A stretch of DNA of 37,195 bases, taken from assembly GCA_903834765.1 (NCBI GenBank), contig CAILKE010000039.1, positions 1-37,195 on the forward strand. Direction: 5' to 3'. The translations under genes and the position numbers were made by a program. This stretch comes from an uncultured Bacteroidota bacterium (GTDB taxonomy: Bacteria; Bacteroidota; Bacteroidia; B-17B0; Aurantibacillaceae). The notes beneath the pieces were generated by a model. That model saw only the letters and a program-made list of their open reading frames with translations, was not told the origin of the DNA and ran no database searches. This document shows, in pieces, positions 24,892 through 33,654 of this stretch (its first letter is position 1; every line of letters begins with the position of its first letter).

Positions 24892-25944
24892 ATGGCGAAA
24901 TCAAAAGGCGGAACCATCAAAAAAATAATTTTTCTCCTAATCCTTTTCGCTTTTGTGTTTGTAGGGTATTGGGCCTATGAAAACATTTTTAAAAGTAATG
25001 TTCATCTTGATGGAAAAAAATTCACTTATATCTACGTTAAAACAGATGCAACTTTTGATGACGTGTTAGATGAATTATATTCTGAAAACATTATTGATGA
25101 TCATGCAAGTTTTGAATGGATAGCAAAAGAAATGAATTTAGCAGAACACATCAACCCTGGTAAATACAGAATAGAAGCGAGTATGAGCAACCGTTCTATT
25201 ATGAAAATGCTAATCAATGGAAAACAAGAAAAAGTAAAATTATATTTCAATTCGCAAATTAGAAACAAGGAACAATTTATTGCATACGTTTCTGATAAAC
25301 TAGAAATAAACGATTCTGAATTAGAAGATTTTTGTAGCAATGAAACCATTTTGGAAGAACACTTCGGATTAAATGCCAATAACCTCATGTGTTTAATTGT
25401 TCCAGAATCTTATGAAGTAAATTGGAACATTCATATTGACGATTTATTTGCGTTACTTAAAAAGTCTTTTACTACTATTTGGACAAAAGAGCGATTGGCC
25501 AAAGCGCAGGCGCTAGGTTACTCGCCATCTGAAATTATAACGATTGCATCGATTACCCAATCAGAAAGTGCGATTAAAACTGAGCAACAAAAAATCGCAG
25601 GTGTTTATATTAACCGTCTAAAACTAGATATGAAGCTACAAGCAGACCCCACAATAGTTTTCGCTAATCAAAATTTCGACGCACAACGCGTTTTATCTTC
25701 CGATAAAAATATCGATTCTCCTTACAATACCTATATGTATAAAGGTTTGCCGCCAGGCCCTATTTGTTTGGTAAATTCATCAACCATTGATGCCGTATTA
25801 AATTACACGAAAAGTAATTATACTTACTTTTGTGCAAAGCCTGATTTTAGTGGCTATTCGAGCTTTACCAATGATTATTCTGTGCATCAGAAAAACGCTA
25901 AGGCATATCAAGAAGCGTTAAATAAAAAGGGAATTAAGCGCTAA
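24892..25944 (+). CDS. mltG: Endolytic murein transglycosylase (MltG/YceG-like)
   Basis: Cleaves nascent glycan strands of peptidoglycan at the inner membrane. I start at ATG 24892 (MAKSKGGTIKK, 350 residues), 4 bases after the TauE stop; an in-frame ATG at 24856 would overlap TauE and adds only 12 residues. One membrane helix spans about residues 11-30, then a LysM-like fold. The catalytic region reads ASITQSESAIKTEQQKIAGV with the expected glutamate at E225, followed by MKLQADPTIVFAN and PYNTYMYKGLPPGPI as in MltG. The stop codon overlaps the stop of the convergent glycosyltransferase gene by 4 bases. Confidence 0.93.
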   Translation: MAKSKGGTIKKIIFLLILFAFVFVGYWAYENIFKSNVHLDGKKFTYIYVKTDATFDDVLDELYSENIIDDHASFEWIAKEMNLAEHINPGKYRIEASMSNRSIMKMLINGKQEKVKLYFNSQIRNKEQFIAYVSDKLEINDSELEDFCSNETILEEHFGLNANNLMCLIVPESYEVNWNIHIDDLFALLKKSFTTIWTKERLAKAQALGYSPSEIITIASITQSESAIKTEQQKIAGVYINRLKLDMKLQADPTIVFANQNFDAQRVLSSDKNIDSPYNTYMYKGLPPGPICLVNSSTIDAVLNYTKSNYTYFCAKPDFSGYSSFTNDYSVHQKNAKAYQEALNKKGIKR

Positions 25945-26969
25945 ATAAATAAAGCTATTTCTTCGTTATCAAATTTCTTTTTAGTTGGGTAAGTGTCAAA
26001 TAAAAACTGCAAGGTTTCATTAATATTATTCGCCTTAATTTTTGGATTTGTATTTTGTGAAGAATACCATTTTTCAATAATATCAGAAAAATCATCCTCT
26101 ACTTCTTCTAAAACAGTTACGCCCATTTGTTTCAATGCAGCTGCATTACATTGTTGTTCGTAATGATTTTTAATTGGAATGCTCATCAATTTCTTTTCTA
26201 AATACAAGGTTTCGGCTGGTGTTTCAAAACCGCCGCCTGTTATTAATCCATGACAGCTCAATAAACTTTGATTAAATAATTTTTGATTGATGGGATAATA
26301 ACAAATATTGTTTTCATGTCGAATAGACTCTATGCCAGCCAAAAACCAATGAAATTGGATGTGCTTCAATTTATTAAACGCTTCTAACAAGCAATGTTGT
26401 TGAAAGGATGGCAAATAAACCGTTACGTGTTTTAAATCCCGAGTATCTGCATTAATAAATTCTTCTTTGATTACTGGTGGTAAAATGAACGAATCATAAG
26501 ATTGAAAATGAAAGCCAATATGATTGGTTGCTTTTGCAAAATGTTTTAAAACAGTTTCTCCAACCACACTTTTTTTATCCGGTCGAGGTGTTGCGTCCGA
26601 CTGAAAACTGGCTTGGTGTCCTAATTGAACAGAAGGTAGTTTTTTTAGCTTACAAGCAAGTGATGTTACAATATCGAAATCATTAATAATTACATCATAC
26701 TTTTCTAACGGCAATGATGATGCGTCTTTCAGCATGGTAAATGGTTTAATGTTTTTAATGATATCTCCATAATTTAATCCGCCACATTTACTGTAATGCA
26801 AGCTACATCCTTCACTTCTGTATTTAATTGGTAATTTGAAATCCAGATTCGCATTATTTCCGCTGATAAAAAAATCAACATTTCCGAACTGTTTCAAGTA
26901 AGGATAAATTTGTTGAGCGCGACTGATATGTCCGTTTCCTGTAGCTTGTACTGCGTAAAAAATATTCAT
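25941..26969 (-). CDS. Glycosyltransferase of the MurG/GT28-like type
   Basis: A 342-residue probable nucleotide-sugar transferase. The N-terminus MNIFYAVQATGNGHISRAQQ has the glycine-histidine turn of GT-B enzymes, and the C-terminal half has GLITGGGFETPAETLYLEKK and SIPIKNHYEQQCNAAALKQM, the nucleotide-sugar-binding region of the GT28/UDP-glycosyltransferase group. The acceptor is unknown. It follows an LpxH-like phosphoesterase gene by 10 bases, and that pairing suggests a role in envelope glycolipid synthesis (inference). Confidence 0.82.
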   Translation of the reverse strand: MNIFYAVQATGNGHISRAQQIYPYLKQFGNVDFFISGNNANLDFKLPIKYRSEGCSLHYSKCGGLNYGDIIKNIKPFTMLKDASSLPLEKYDVIINDFDIVTSLACKLKKLPSVQLGHQASFQSDATPRPDKKSVVGETVLKHFAKATNHIGFHFQSYDSFILPPVIKEEFINADTRDLKHVTVYLPSFQQHCLLEAFNKLKHIQFHWFLAGIESIRHENNICYYPINQKLFNQSLLSCHGLITGGGFETPAETLYLEKKLMSIPIKNHYEQQCNAAALKQMGVTVLEEVEDDFSDIIEKWYSSQNTNPKIKANNINETLQFLFDTYPTKKKFDNEEIALFI

Positions 26970-26979
26970 CTTATTTTTA

Positions 26980-27798
26980 TTATGATGCTAAAATTTTTGA
27001 AACGATGTCTTCTTGTTCAAAATTATCGATGGGGTGAATTAAGTTTAAATAATCTTTATCATAATTGAATATATTCCAAGCGCCATCGTTATATTCTAAT
27101 GCCGTTAAGTTTTCAACCCAATCTCCACTATTTAAGTATGTAACACTTCCATTATCATTAGTTACTTCCTTTATTTGAGGCATGTGTATATGACCACACA
27201 CCACATAATCATATTTTTTTTCAATAGCAATTTCTGCGGCCGTACTCTCAAAATCATTGACGAAGGCAACCGCTTTTTTAACACCATCTTTTACTTTTTT
27301 AGAAAAACTCATTTTTTCTCTTCCAAATAATTGTAGCACACGGTTAATAAAACGATTAATAAGTATTAATAAATCATATCCCTTTCCGCCCAGTTTTGCT
27401 AATAATTTAGCATATCCCTTCGTGCTTGAATCAAATACATCTCCATGAAAAATCCATGCTTTTTTTCCATCTAAGTTTAACAACAGCTTATCTACAATTT
27501 CAAGATTACCTAATTGTAAATCAGTATATTTTCGTAACATTTCATCGTGATTACCTGTAATGTAATAAACACGCGTTCCCCGACTCGCCATTTTCATGAT
27601 ATGTCGCAATACATCCATGTGAGAAGAAGGAAAATAATTTTTGCTAAAATTCCACATATCAATAATGTCTCCATTAAGAACTAATGTTTGTGGATTAACA
27701 GTTTTGAGATAGTGCAATAATTCCTTAGCGTGACAGCCAAATGTACCAAGATGTACATCACTAATTACTAAAAGCTGTAATTCTCTTTTGCTATACAT
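26980..27798 (-). CDS. Calcineurin-like phosphoesterase, UDP-2,3-diacylglucosamine diphosphatase-like
   Basis: A 272-residue metallophosphoesterase with the full motif set: D14-x-H16 (SDVHLG), D44 (NGDIID), GNHDE with N83-H84-D85, H118-x-D120 (FHGD) and H203-x-H205 (CGHIHMPQ). Spacing and the stretch DGVKKAVAFVNDFESTAAEI fit the LpxH-like branch acting in lipid A synthesis, but related enzymes have other substrates. A Bacteroidota genome usually has a separate canonical LpxH, so the exact reaction is open. Upstream, TACATTTG (27818-27811) fits a -7 box, but no -33 box is seen. Confidence 0.85.
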   Translation of the reverse strand: MYSKRELQLLVISDVHLGTFGCHAKELLHYLKTVNPQTLVLNGDIIDMWNFSKNYFPSSHMDVLRHIMKMASRGTRVYYITGNHDEMLRKYTDLQLGNLEIVDKLLLNLDGKKAWIFHGDVFDSSTKGYAKLLAKLGGKGYDLLILINRFINRVLQLFGREKMSFSKKVKDGVKKAVAFVNDFESTAAEIAIEKKYDYVVCGHIHMPQIKEVTNDNGSVTYLNSGDWVENLTALEYNDGAWNIFNYDKDYLNLIHPIDNFEQEDIVSKILAS

Positions 27799-27830
27799 TA
27801 TAAGTTTTTACAAATGTATGTCTGATATAT

Positions 27831-27854
27831 TAATCTAATGTTTTGATTAGATTA
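27831..27854. repeat. Perfect palindrome upstream of the phosphoesterase gene
   Basis: Arms taatctaat and attagatta (9 bp) around a 6-base centre. It lies 33 bases before the phosphoesterase ATG, just upstream of a -7-like box, and 33 bases after the patatin stop. The absence of a T-run argues against a terminator; an operator is possible. Confidence 0.45.
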
Positions 27855-27886
27855 AGAAATAATCACCTTTTAATAATATACACTTC

Positions 27887-28657
27887 TTATTTTTTAAAGA
27901 CTTTCGTTAAGATTTTTTCTTTTAGTGATTGTGCATACGCATAACCATATTCGAAAATCTCATTTGATCTTTTAACATCAAATAGTCCGAATTGGCTCAT
28001 ATTTGTCGGTTCTATAAATACATCACAAGTGTTTATTTTTGATTTCACCGTGGTATTCATCGCTAAATGAAAACTTCGATCAATGATGTCTTTCATATTA
28101 ATTTCTCCAACTTCTGGCTTAATAGAATTTACATGGCTTCCGATAATAACATCACATTTACCAACGAGTGGTTCAACAGGAAAATTATTTAGCACGCCTC
28201 CGTCCACAAAATAGGAACCATTTAAATACAAAGGTTGAAACATAAAAGGAATGCAACACGACGCCATAAGTGGTTGAGCAAGATTTCCTGATGAAAAATA
28301 AACAAGCTCTCCTTTTGAAATATTTGTTGCTGCAATAACTAATGGGATTTGAAGATCACTAAATTGATTGTTTGGAAAATGGGTTTTATATAGTTTTTCA
28401 AAACCCTTCATAGCAAATAAACCCTGCTTATTAAGCAAGATACTTGTTAGATTAAAAAAATCGGCTTGTTCAATTATTTTTTTTATATCATCTATGGCAT
28501 AGCCTCCTGCATAAAAAGCGCCAGCAATGGCTCCAGCACTTGTGCCGGAAATGATTGAGGGCTTAATTCCTATTTCTTCCAATGCCTTTAAAACGCCTAA
28601 ATGCGCTATACCCCTAGCTCCACCACCCGATAAAACGATTCCAATTTTTTGTTCCAT
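27887..28657 (-). CDS. Patatin-like phospholipase
   Basis: A 256-residue serine acyl hydrolase. The oxyanion loop GGGARGIAHLG is at 11-21, the nucleophile S40 in GTSAGAIAG, and the catalytic aspartate D152 in VDGGVLNN, so the Ser-Asp dyad is complete. There is no signal peptide. The length fits the short RssA-type branch of cytoplasmic patatins. It follows the CoA-transferase gene by 29 bases on the same strand, so the two may share a message. Confidence 0.92.
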   Translation of the reverse strand: MEQKIGIVLSGGGARGIAHLGVLKALEEIGIKPSIISGTSAGAIAGAFYAGGYAIDDIKKIIEQADFFNLTSILLNKQGLFAMKGFEKLYKTHFPNNQFSDLQIPLVIAATNISKGELVYFSSGNLAQPLMASCCIPFMFQPLYLNGSYFVDGGVLNNFPVEPLVGKCDVIIGSHVNSIKPEVGEINMKDIIDRSFHLAMNTTVKSKINTCDVFIEPTNMSQFGLFDVKRSNEIFEYGYAYAQSLKEKILTKVFKK

Positions 28658-28686
28658 GCTCCGCTTTTTTTAGAATTAAAACACAA

Positions 28687-29964
28687 TTAATCAAATCGTT
28701 TAAAGGCTTCTTTTTCTAAACTTTCTCTATGATTTGGGTGTGCAATTTTAATCAACTCTTTTGCTCGTTGCTCCATATTCATTCCAAATAAATTAACAGC
28801 GCCATATTCTGTAACCACCCAATGTATATGACCACGGGTTGTTACCACGCCAGCTCCTTGTTTTAAAAACGGAACAATACGAGAAATTCCTTTTGAAGTT
28901 ATTGAAGGTATAGCAATAATTGGTTTTCCACCTTCTGAAAAAGCAGCGCCACGAATAAAATCCATTTGTCCTCCTATGCCCGAATACTGATACATGCCTA
29001 TAGAATCAGAACAAACTTGCCCGGTTAAATCAATTTCAATAGCACTATTAATGGCAGTTACTTTTGGATTTTGACTTAAAATACGTGGGTCGTTTATATA
29101 ATCAACAGCTAATGACTTGATGATAGGATTATCATCAGCAAAATCATATAATGCGCGTGTGCCCAATAAAAATGCAGTAGCGCAGTAGCCATTCACTTTT
29201 TTCTTTTTACTATTATTAATCGTTCCGTTTTTTATTAATGGAATTGCGCCGTCAGAAAACATTTCTGTATGCAGTCCTAAATTTTTATGGTTCGTTAAAT
29301 TTTTAAGAACCGAATCAGGAATAGTTCCTATTCCTAGTTGTAAGGTTGCTCCATCTTCTACTAATTCGGCAACAAGCTTCCCAATTTTTTCTGTGGTTTC
29401 ATTTATGCACTCTCTGTAATTTACTTCAGGTAATGGATCTTCTATCCATACAGCAGCATCAAATTTACTGAACGGAACAAAGCCGTCACCAGACACTCTT
29501 GGCATATTAGGATTTACTTGGGCAATCACAATTTTCGCAACATCAACTGCAGACCGCGCAATATCAACCGAGGTTCCTAAAGAACAGTAACCGTGTTTGT
29601 CTGGAGGAGAAACATGAACAATAGCAACATCAAGCGGTAAAATATTTCGAGTGAACAAAAGTGGAATTTCACTTAAAAAAACCGGGACATAATCTCCTCG
29701 ATTACTATTGACTGCTTCACGGTTAGATTTTGATACAAATAAAGAATTAATAAAAAAGTGACCTTCTAAATCAGGGCTATTTAAATCAATGCCTAGTTGT
29801 GTAATACTAACCAACTCTACGTTTTGAAGCCTGCTTTTTTGTTCAAGCAATTTATTAATGAGGTGTATTGGAGTAGCTGAGCTTCCGTGCAAAAAAACGC
29901 GCTGATTAGATTGAATTAATTGTAATGCTTCCTCGGCTGTTTTATAATTATATAGCGACGACAT
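28687..29964 (-). CDS. Acetyl-CoA hydrolase/CoA-transferase family protein
   Basis: A 425-residue enzyme of the family that includes succinyl-CoA:acetate, 4-hydroxybutyrate and related CoA transferases. Visible landmarks are the N-terminal RVFLHGSSATPIHLI, LQLGIGTIPDSVLKNL, GLHTEMFSDGAIPLI, with the glutamate expected to carry the CoA thioester, and GGQMDFIRGAAFSEGGKPII. The carboxylate acceptor cannot be read from sequence. The family can balance CoA pools in amino-acid and acid metabolism. It is the first gene of its strand run; no clear promoter was found. Confidence 0.9.
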   Translation of the reverse strand: MSSLYNYKTAEEALQLIQSNQRVFLHGSSATPIHLINKLLEQKSRLQNVELVSITQLGIDLNSPDLEGHFFINSLFVSKSNREAVNSNRGDYVPVFLSEIPLLFTRNILPLDVAIVHVSPPDKHGYCSLGTSVDIARSAVDVAKIVIAQVNPNMPRVSGDGFVPFSKFDAAVWIEDPLPEVNYRECINETTEKIGKLVAELVEDGATLQLGIGTIPDSVLKNLTNHKNLGLHTEMFSDGAIPLIKNGTINNSKKKKVNGYCATAFLLGTRALYDFADDNPIIKSLAVDYINDPRILSQNPKVTAINSAIEIDLTGQVCSDSIGMYQYSGIGGQMDFIRGAAFSEGGKPIIAIPSITSKGISRIVPFLKQGAGVVTTRGHIHWVVTEYGAVNLFGMNMEQRAKELIKIAHPNHRESLEKEAFKRFD

Positions 29965-30246
29965 TTTTATTGATAGATAAATTGTTAATGCAAGGTAACA
30001 ATAGCATATTACAATTTCACTATACTTTTTTTAGAATCTTGTTTTTTTAGAGCCTTCTAATTCTATTGTAAAAATTAATTAGTATATAATTGAATATTTG
30101 TCTTTAATTAATGATCATAATCATTGATTGTTTAAGTCAGATTTTTTAATCTGTTTAATAGAATTATTTAAAAAAAGATTAAAACAAATTTTTTATTGGT
30201 ATTACATAAAATCGATTGAAATTCAAAAATTTCTAATTATTGTTTT
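29965..30246. other. Intergenic region without a recognisable gene
   Basis: 282 bases of very AT-rich sequence downstream of DUF3050 and upstream of the CoA-transferase, all on the minus strand. It contains small dyads (aatgat-cata-atcatt near 30110-30125; gaaatt-caaa-aatttc at 30218-30233). The latter, 14 bases after the DUF3050 stop, has no T-run. I see no RNA gene or conserved ORF. Confidence 0.6.
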
Positions 30247-31041
30247 TTATTGCGACGAGTAAACCGTTTTTCTTTTCAAAATAGAAGCATAAGCGCCATC
30301 CCATAACGCTATGCGTTTTTTTAAAGATGTTATTGTTGCAACCTCTGCTTCTTGCCAATATTGTGTGTTTTCTCCACATAAATTAGAAGTCATTTGTAAT
30401 GCTAAATGACTATGATGATCTCCATCAACCTCTATATGTCTTTCAAGATAATATTTAAAAACAGAAATGCTATTTGGAAGGTTTTTATATATATCCTGAA
30501 TGATAGAATGAAACATGCCCGGAATAAGGTCTTCTCTACCAAAAGTGAAAATAGCGGCTTGTAAATAATCTTTATTACTACCTATGATGTCAAAGGTGAA
30601 ATTTACAAAATCTTGCGCGGCTACTGGTGTTGAAGCTTTTTCAAATGCTGTTTTAAAATTACCAGTTTCTTTCATTGTTTTAATAAATTGATGAATCTCA
30701 TTTACATTTGCACCGCATTGTTCCATCGCTTCAAGATATAACTCGAAATGACTTTTTCTGTTTCCATGAACGTCAACGTCACACTCTTCACCTAAAACAA
30801 TTTCATTGATCAAATGTCTAGTTTCTGCAGAGCCTTTGGGATACCAAGGAATAGTAGTACACGTTAAATTATTTTGTAATGATTTTAGTAGTGACATAAA
30901 ATCCCAAACAGCATATACGTGGTATTGCATGAAAACTTTAAGGTCATCTATATCTTTGATCACTGAATACACTTTGTGATTCATGATTTCTTGCCTCAAT
31001 GGCTCAATTGTTTTTCTTAAGTTTTGGATAGGCACGTCCAT
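30247..31041 (-). CDS. DUF3050 domain-containing protein, heme-oxygenase-like fold
   Basis: A 264-residue, mainly helical protein recognised as DUF3050. Function is not established. Conserved-looking acidic and histidine residues cluster as E80, E85-E86, H92, H98-x-E100 (NEIVLGEECDVDVHGNRKSH) and E200, E204, D206, D208, H209-H210, H212 (LERHIEVDGDHHSH). An E-x6-H and a D-x3-H are the sort of ligand sets used by heme-oxygenase-like diiron enzymes. That link is inference. It is divergent from a DUF3817 gene, with a promoter that matches consensus exactly and a palindrome between its boxes. Confidence 0.85.
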   Translation of the reverse strand: MDVPIQNLRKTIEPLRQEIMNHKVYSVIKDIDDLKVFMQYHVYAVWDFMSLLKSLQNNLTCTTIPWYPKGSAETRHLINEIVLGEECDVDVHGNRKSHFELYLEAMEQCGANVNEIHQFIKTMKETGNFKTAFEKASTPVAAQDFVNFTFDIIGSNKDYLQAAIFTFGREDLIPGMFHSIIQDIYKNLPNSISVFKYYLERHIEVDGDHHSHLALQMTSNLCGENTQYWQEAEVATITSLKKRIALWDGAYASILKRKTVYSSQ

Positions 31042-31083
31042 ATTTATTTGAAACTTTATGTTTGCAGTATTTTTTATAGTTTA

Positions 31084-31114
31084 CAAAAATACTTACTTTA
31101 TAAGTAAATACAAA
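31084..31114 (-). promoter_or_regulatory. Perfect promoter of the DUF3050 gene with a dyad in the spacer
   Basis: Minus strand TTTG (31114-31111), 19 bases, TATTTTTG (31091-31084): exact fit to TTTG-N17-23-TAnnTTTG. The ATG is 42 bases downstream. The spacer holds a 15-bp dyad TTACTT-TAT-AAGTAA (31093-31107), well placed for a repressor. Confidence 0.7.
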
Positions 31115-31117
31115 GTA

Positions 31118-31149
31118 TTTGAAGGTCTCTTAAAGGCAGATTATGTTAC
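31118..31149 (+). promoter_or_regulatory. Candidate divergent promoter of the DUF3817 gene
   Basis: TTTG (31118-31121), 20 bases, TATGTTAC (31142-31149), the -7 box having two mismatches. Its -33 box is 3 bases from the -33 box of the opposite promoter, together CAAA-GTA-TTTG. The start codon is 69 bases further on. Confidence 0.4.
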
Positions 31150-31194
31150 TGAAAACTTATCTGCTATTTTAGAAAATAACCGTTTATCTTTAAT

Positions 31195-31211
31195 CGTTAT
31201 TTTAAATAACG
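31195..31211. promoter_or_regulatory. 17-bp perfect palindrome just before the DUF3817 start
   Basis: CGTTATTT-T-AAATAACG, ending 7 bases before ATG 31219. It may act as an operator, or as an RNA hairpin over the ribosome-binding region. The decamer gaaaacttat follows it (31211-31220) and also occurs at 31151-31160. Confidence 0.5.
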
Positions 31212-31218
31212 AAAACTT

Positions 31219-31506
31219 ATGGAATCTTCCAATCAAACTATTATCAAATGGTTTTTATTAATTCGAAAAATAGAAGGCTACAGCTACTTGATTTTATTAG
31301 GTATAGCAATGCCTTTAAAATATGCTTTCAATAAACCGGTATTTATTCGCCCTTGCGGTACACTGCATGGTGTATTATTTGTGGCGTTTATGATGTTATT
31401 AGGATTAATGTTTTATAAAGTAAAATTATCTTTTAAAAATTCAGCTCTTGCTTTTTTACTATCATTAGTGCCTTTCGGAACATTTTTTTTGAAACGATTG
31501 GTATAG
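31219..31506 (+). CDS. DUF3817 domain-containing membrane protein
   Basis: A 95-residue membrane protein with about three helices, matching DUF3817 by IRKIEGYSYLILLGIAMPLK, the arginine in VFIRPCGTLHG, and HGVLFVAFMMLLG. The family's role is unknown; members are often small integral membrane proteins near transporters or regulators. The ATG at 31219 gives a start at the usual place. It is divergent from DUF3050 and has a palindrome at its ribosome-binding region. Confidence 0.88.
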   Translation: MESSNQTIIKWFLLIRKIEGYSYLILLGIAMPLKYAFNKPVFIRPCGTLHGVLFVAFMMLLGLMFYKVKLSFKNSALAFLLSLVPFGTFFLKRLV

Positions 31507-31547
31507 TATTTTAAAGTCTCTTTCAATTGCGATTAATAAACTGGATT

Positions 31548-31578
31548 TTTGAATTTCCGTTTTTATTCGTTAATTTTC
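31548..31578 (+). promoter_or_regulatory. Promoter of paaZ
   Basis: TTTG (31548-31551), 19 bases, TAATTTTC (31571-31578), one mismatch from TAnnTTTG. The ATG is 28 bases downstream. Confidence 0.55.
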
Positions 31579-31605
31579 AATCTTTAAAACAGCTTATACT
31601 TTTCT

Positions 31606-33654
31606 ATGAATAAACTACAAAACTACGCGCTTGGGCAATGGGCAGCTGGCGCAGATAAAGGACAAGAATTATTTAATGCTATTACTGGCGAAACAGTTGC
31701 TACAGTTAGCAGCAAAGGATTAGATTTTGGAGCGATGTGTCATTATGCGCGCACTGTTGGTGGACCAAAATTACGTGCGCTGACCTTTCAACAACGCGGG
31801 TTAATGTTGAAGGCATTAGCCCTCCATTTACAAAGCAAAAAAGAAGATTTTTATAAAATTAGTTGGGCAACGGGCGCAACCCGCACCGATAGTTGGGTTG
31901 ACATTGAAGGCGGTATTGGTAATTTATTTACTTACGCTTCTTTGCGACGTCAATTTCCCAATGAAACTTTTTGCTATGATGGCGATGTAGCCAAGCTTTC
32001 TAAAAACAACACATTTATCGGTCATCATATTTGCGTACCAAAAGAAGGTGTTGCAATTCACATCAACGCTTTTAATTTTCCTGTTTGGGGTATGTTAGAA
32101 AAAGTTGCGGTTAACTGGTTAGCGGGAGTGCCGGCAATTGTTAAGCCTGCTGCATTAACTTCTTTTTTAACAGAAGCTGTTGTACAAGAAATTATTGCTT
32201 CTAAAATTTTACCTGAAGGCGCCTTACAATTAATTTGTGGAAGCGCTAATGGCATTTTAGATCATGTAGAAAGTCAAGATGTAGTTACGTTTACGGGCTC
32301 TGCTTCTACAGGCAAGATGTTGAAAGCACATCCGCGTTTATTACAAGAGGCCGTTCATTTTAATATGGAAGCTGATTCGTTAAACTGCTGTGTATTAGGA
32401 ACAGATGTTACTCCGTCAATGCCTGAATTTGACATCTTCATAAAAGAAGTAGCAAGAGAAATTACAACTAAAGCAGGACAAAAATGTACAGCGGTTCGTC
32501 GCATCATCGTTCCTGAAAACATGGTAGAAGATGTTCAGATTGCTTTAGGAAAACGTTTAGCTCAAAATGTAATTGGCGACCCAAATGTAGAAGGAGTTCG
32601 CATGGGTTCATTAGCAGGACAATCGCAACTAATTGAGGTAAAAGAAAAAGTGGAATTACTTTCTAAAACTCAAAAAATAATTATTGGTAATTTCGAAAAC
32701 TTTGAAGTAAAAGGAGCTGATAAACATAAAGGAGCGTTTATGCCTCCAATTATATTCTTAAACGAGAAACCATTTACAAATACTGATTGCCACAACGTAG
32801 AAGCTTTTGGCCCTGTTAGTACAATAATGCCTTACAAAACAATTGATGAAGCTATTCAATTATCTAAAATGGGAATGGGTTCTTTAGTAAGTTCGATTAT
32901 CACTGCCGATAATAGTATTGCTCGTAAATACACTATTGGTGCGGCTTGTATGCATGGTCGTATTTTAGTGCTAAACGCAGAATGTGCTAAAGAAAGTACA
33001 GGTCACGGTTCGCCAATGCCTTTATTGGTGCATGGTGGTCCGGGAAGAGCGGGTGGTGGAGAAGAAATGGGCGGTAAACGTGGTGTGTTTCATTACTTGC
33101 AGCGTACTGCAATTCAAGGTTCGCCAACAACTATTACTGCTATTTTAAATCAGTATCAACAAGGCGCAGCGCAAATAGAAAAAGACATTCACCCGTTCCG
33201 TCAATATTTTGAAGATTTAGAAATTGGCGAAACATTAATTACAGCCAAACATACCATTACAGATGCCGATGTTGTAAACTTTGCAAATGTTAGTGGCGAT
33301 CATTTTTATGCACACGTAGACGCAACGTCATTAGAAGGCACTATTTTTACAGGACGTGTGGCTCATGGCTACTATATTTTAAGTAAAGCAGCTGGTTTAT
33401 TTGTAAATGCTAAAAAAGGCCCTGTGTTATTGAATTATGGTATTGACGAATGTCGTTTTACAAAACCTGTTTATATGGGAAGCACTATTGGTGTTCGTTT
33501 TACTTGTAAAGAAAAAATTGAACAAGAAAAAAAGAACGAAGAAGATATTGCTAAAGGAATTGTAAAGTGGTTAGTAGATGTTTATGACGAAACAGGTGAA
33601 ACGGTTGCTATTGCTACTATTTTAACCATGGTGAAAATGAGAAATCAGGATTAA
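31606..33654 (+). CDS. paaZ: Bifunctional PaaZ: oxepin-CoA hydrolase / 3-oxo-5,6-dehydrosuberyl-CoA semialdehyde dehydrogenase
   Basis: Opens and oxidises the ring product in aerobic phenylacetyl-CoA breakdown. It has 682 residues, the family length. Residues 1-520 are an aldehyde dehydrogenase with E255 (FNMEADSLNCC) and the nucleophile C294 (AGQKCTAVRR). Residues 530-682 are a MaoC-like hot-dog hydratase with D565 and H570 (NVSGDHFYAHVD) and GRVAHGYYILSKAAGLFV. Both active sites are complete. The other paa genes (paaABCDE, paaG, paaF) are not in the window, so the pathway is either encoded elsewhere or this is a lone member. It has its own promoter and no clear terminator. Confidence 0.94.
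   Translation: MNKLQNYALGQWAAGADKGQELFNAITGETVATVSSKGLDFGAMCHYARTVGGPKLRALTFQQRGLMLKALALHLQSKKEDFYKISWATGATRTDSWVDIEGGIGNLFTYASLRRQFPNETFCYDGDVAKLSKNNTFIGHHICVPKEGVAIHINAFNFPVWGMLEKVAVNWLAGVPAIVKPAALTSFLTEAVVQEIIASKILPEGALQLICGSANGILDHVESQDVVTFTGSASTGKMLKAHPRLLQEAVHFNMEADSLNCCVLGTDVTPSMPEFDIFIKEVAREITTKAGQKCTAVRRIIVPENMVEDVQIALGKRLAQNVIGDPNVEGVRMGSLAGQSQLIEVKEKVELLSKTQKIIIGNFENFEVKGADKHKGAFMPPIIFLNEKPFTNTDCHNVEAFGPVSTIMPYKTIDEAIQLSKMGMGSLVSSIITADNSIARKYTIGAACMHGRILVLNAECAKESTGHGSPMPLLVHGGPGRAGGGEEMGGKRGVFHYLQRTAIQGSPTTITAILNQYQQGAAQIEKDIHPFRQYFEDLEIGETLITAKHTITDADVVNFANVSGDHFYAHVDATSLEGTIFTGRVAHGYYILSKAAGLFVNAKKGPVLLNYGIDECRFTKPVYMGSTIGVRFTCKEKIEQEKKNEEDIAKGIVKWLVDVYDETGETVAIATILTMVKMRNQD

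Noticed and set aside
31058-31261. 67-codon open frame before DUF3817 on the plus strand
   Set aside because: It overlaps the promoter region and the DUF3817 start, is low complexity and has no recognisable family pattern.
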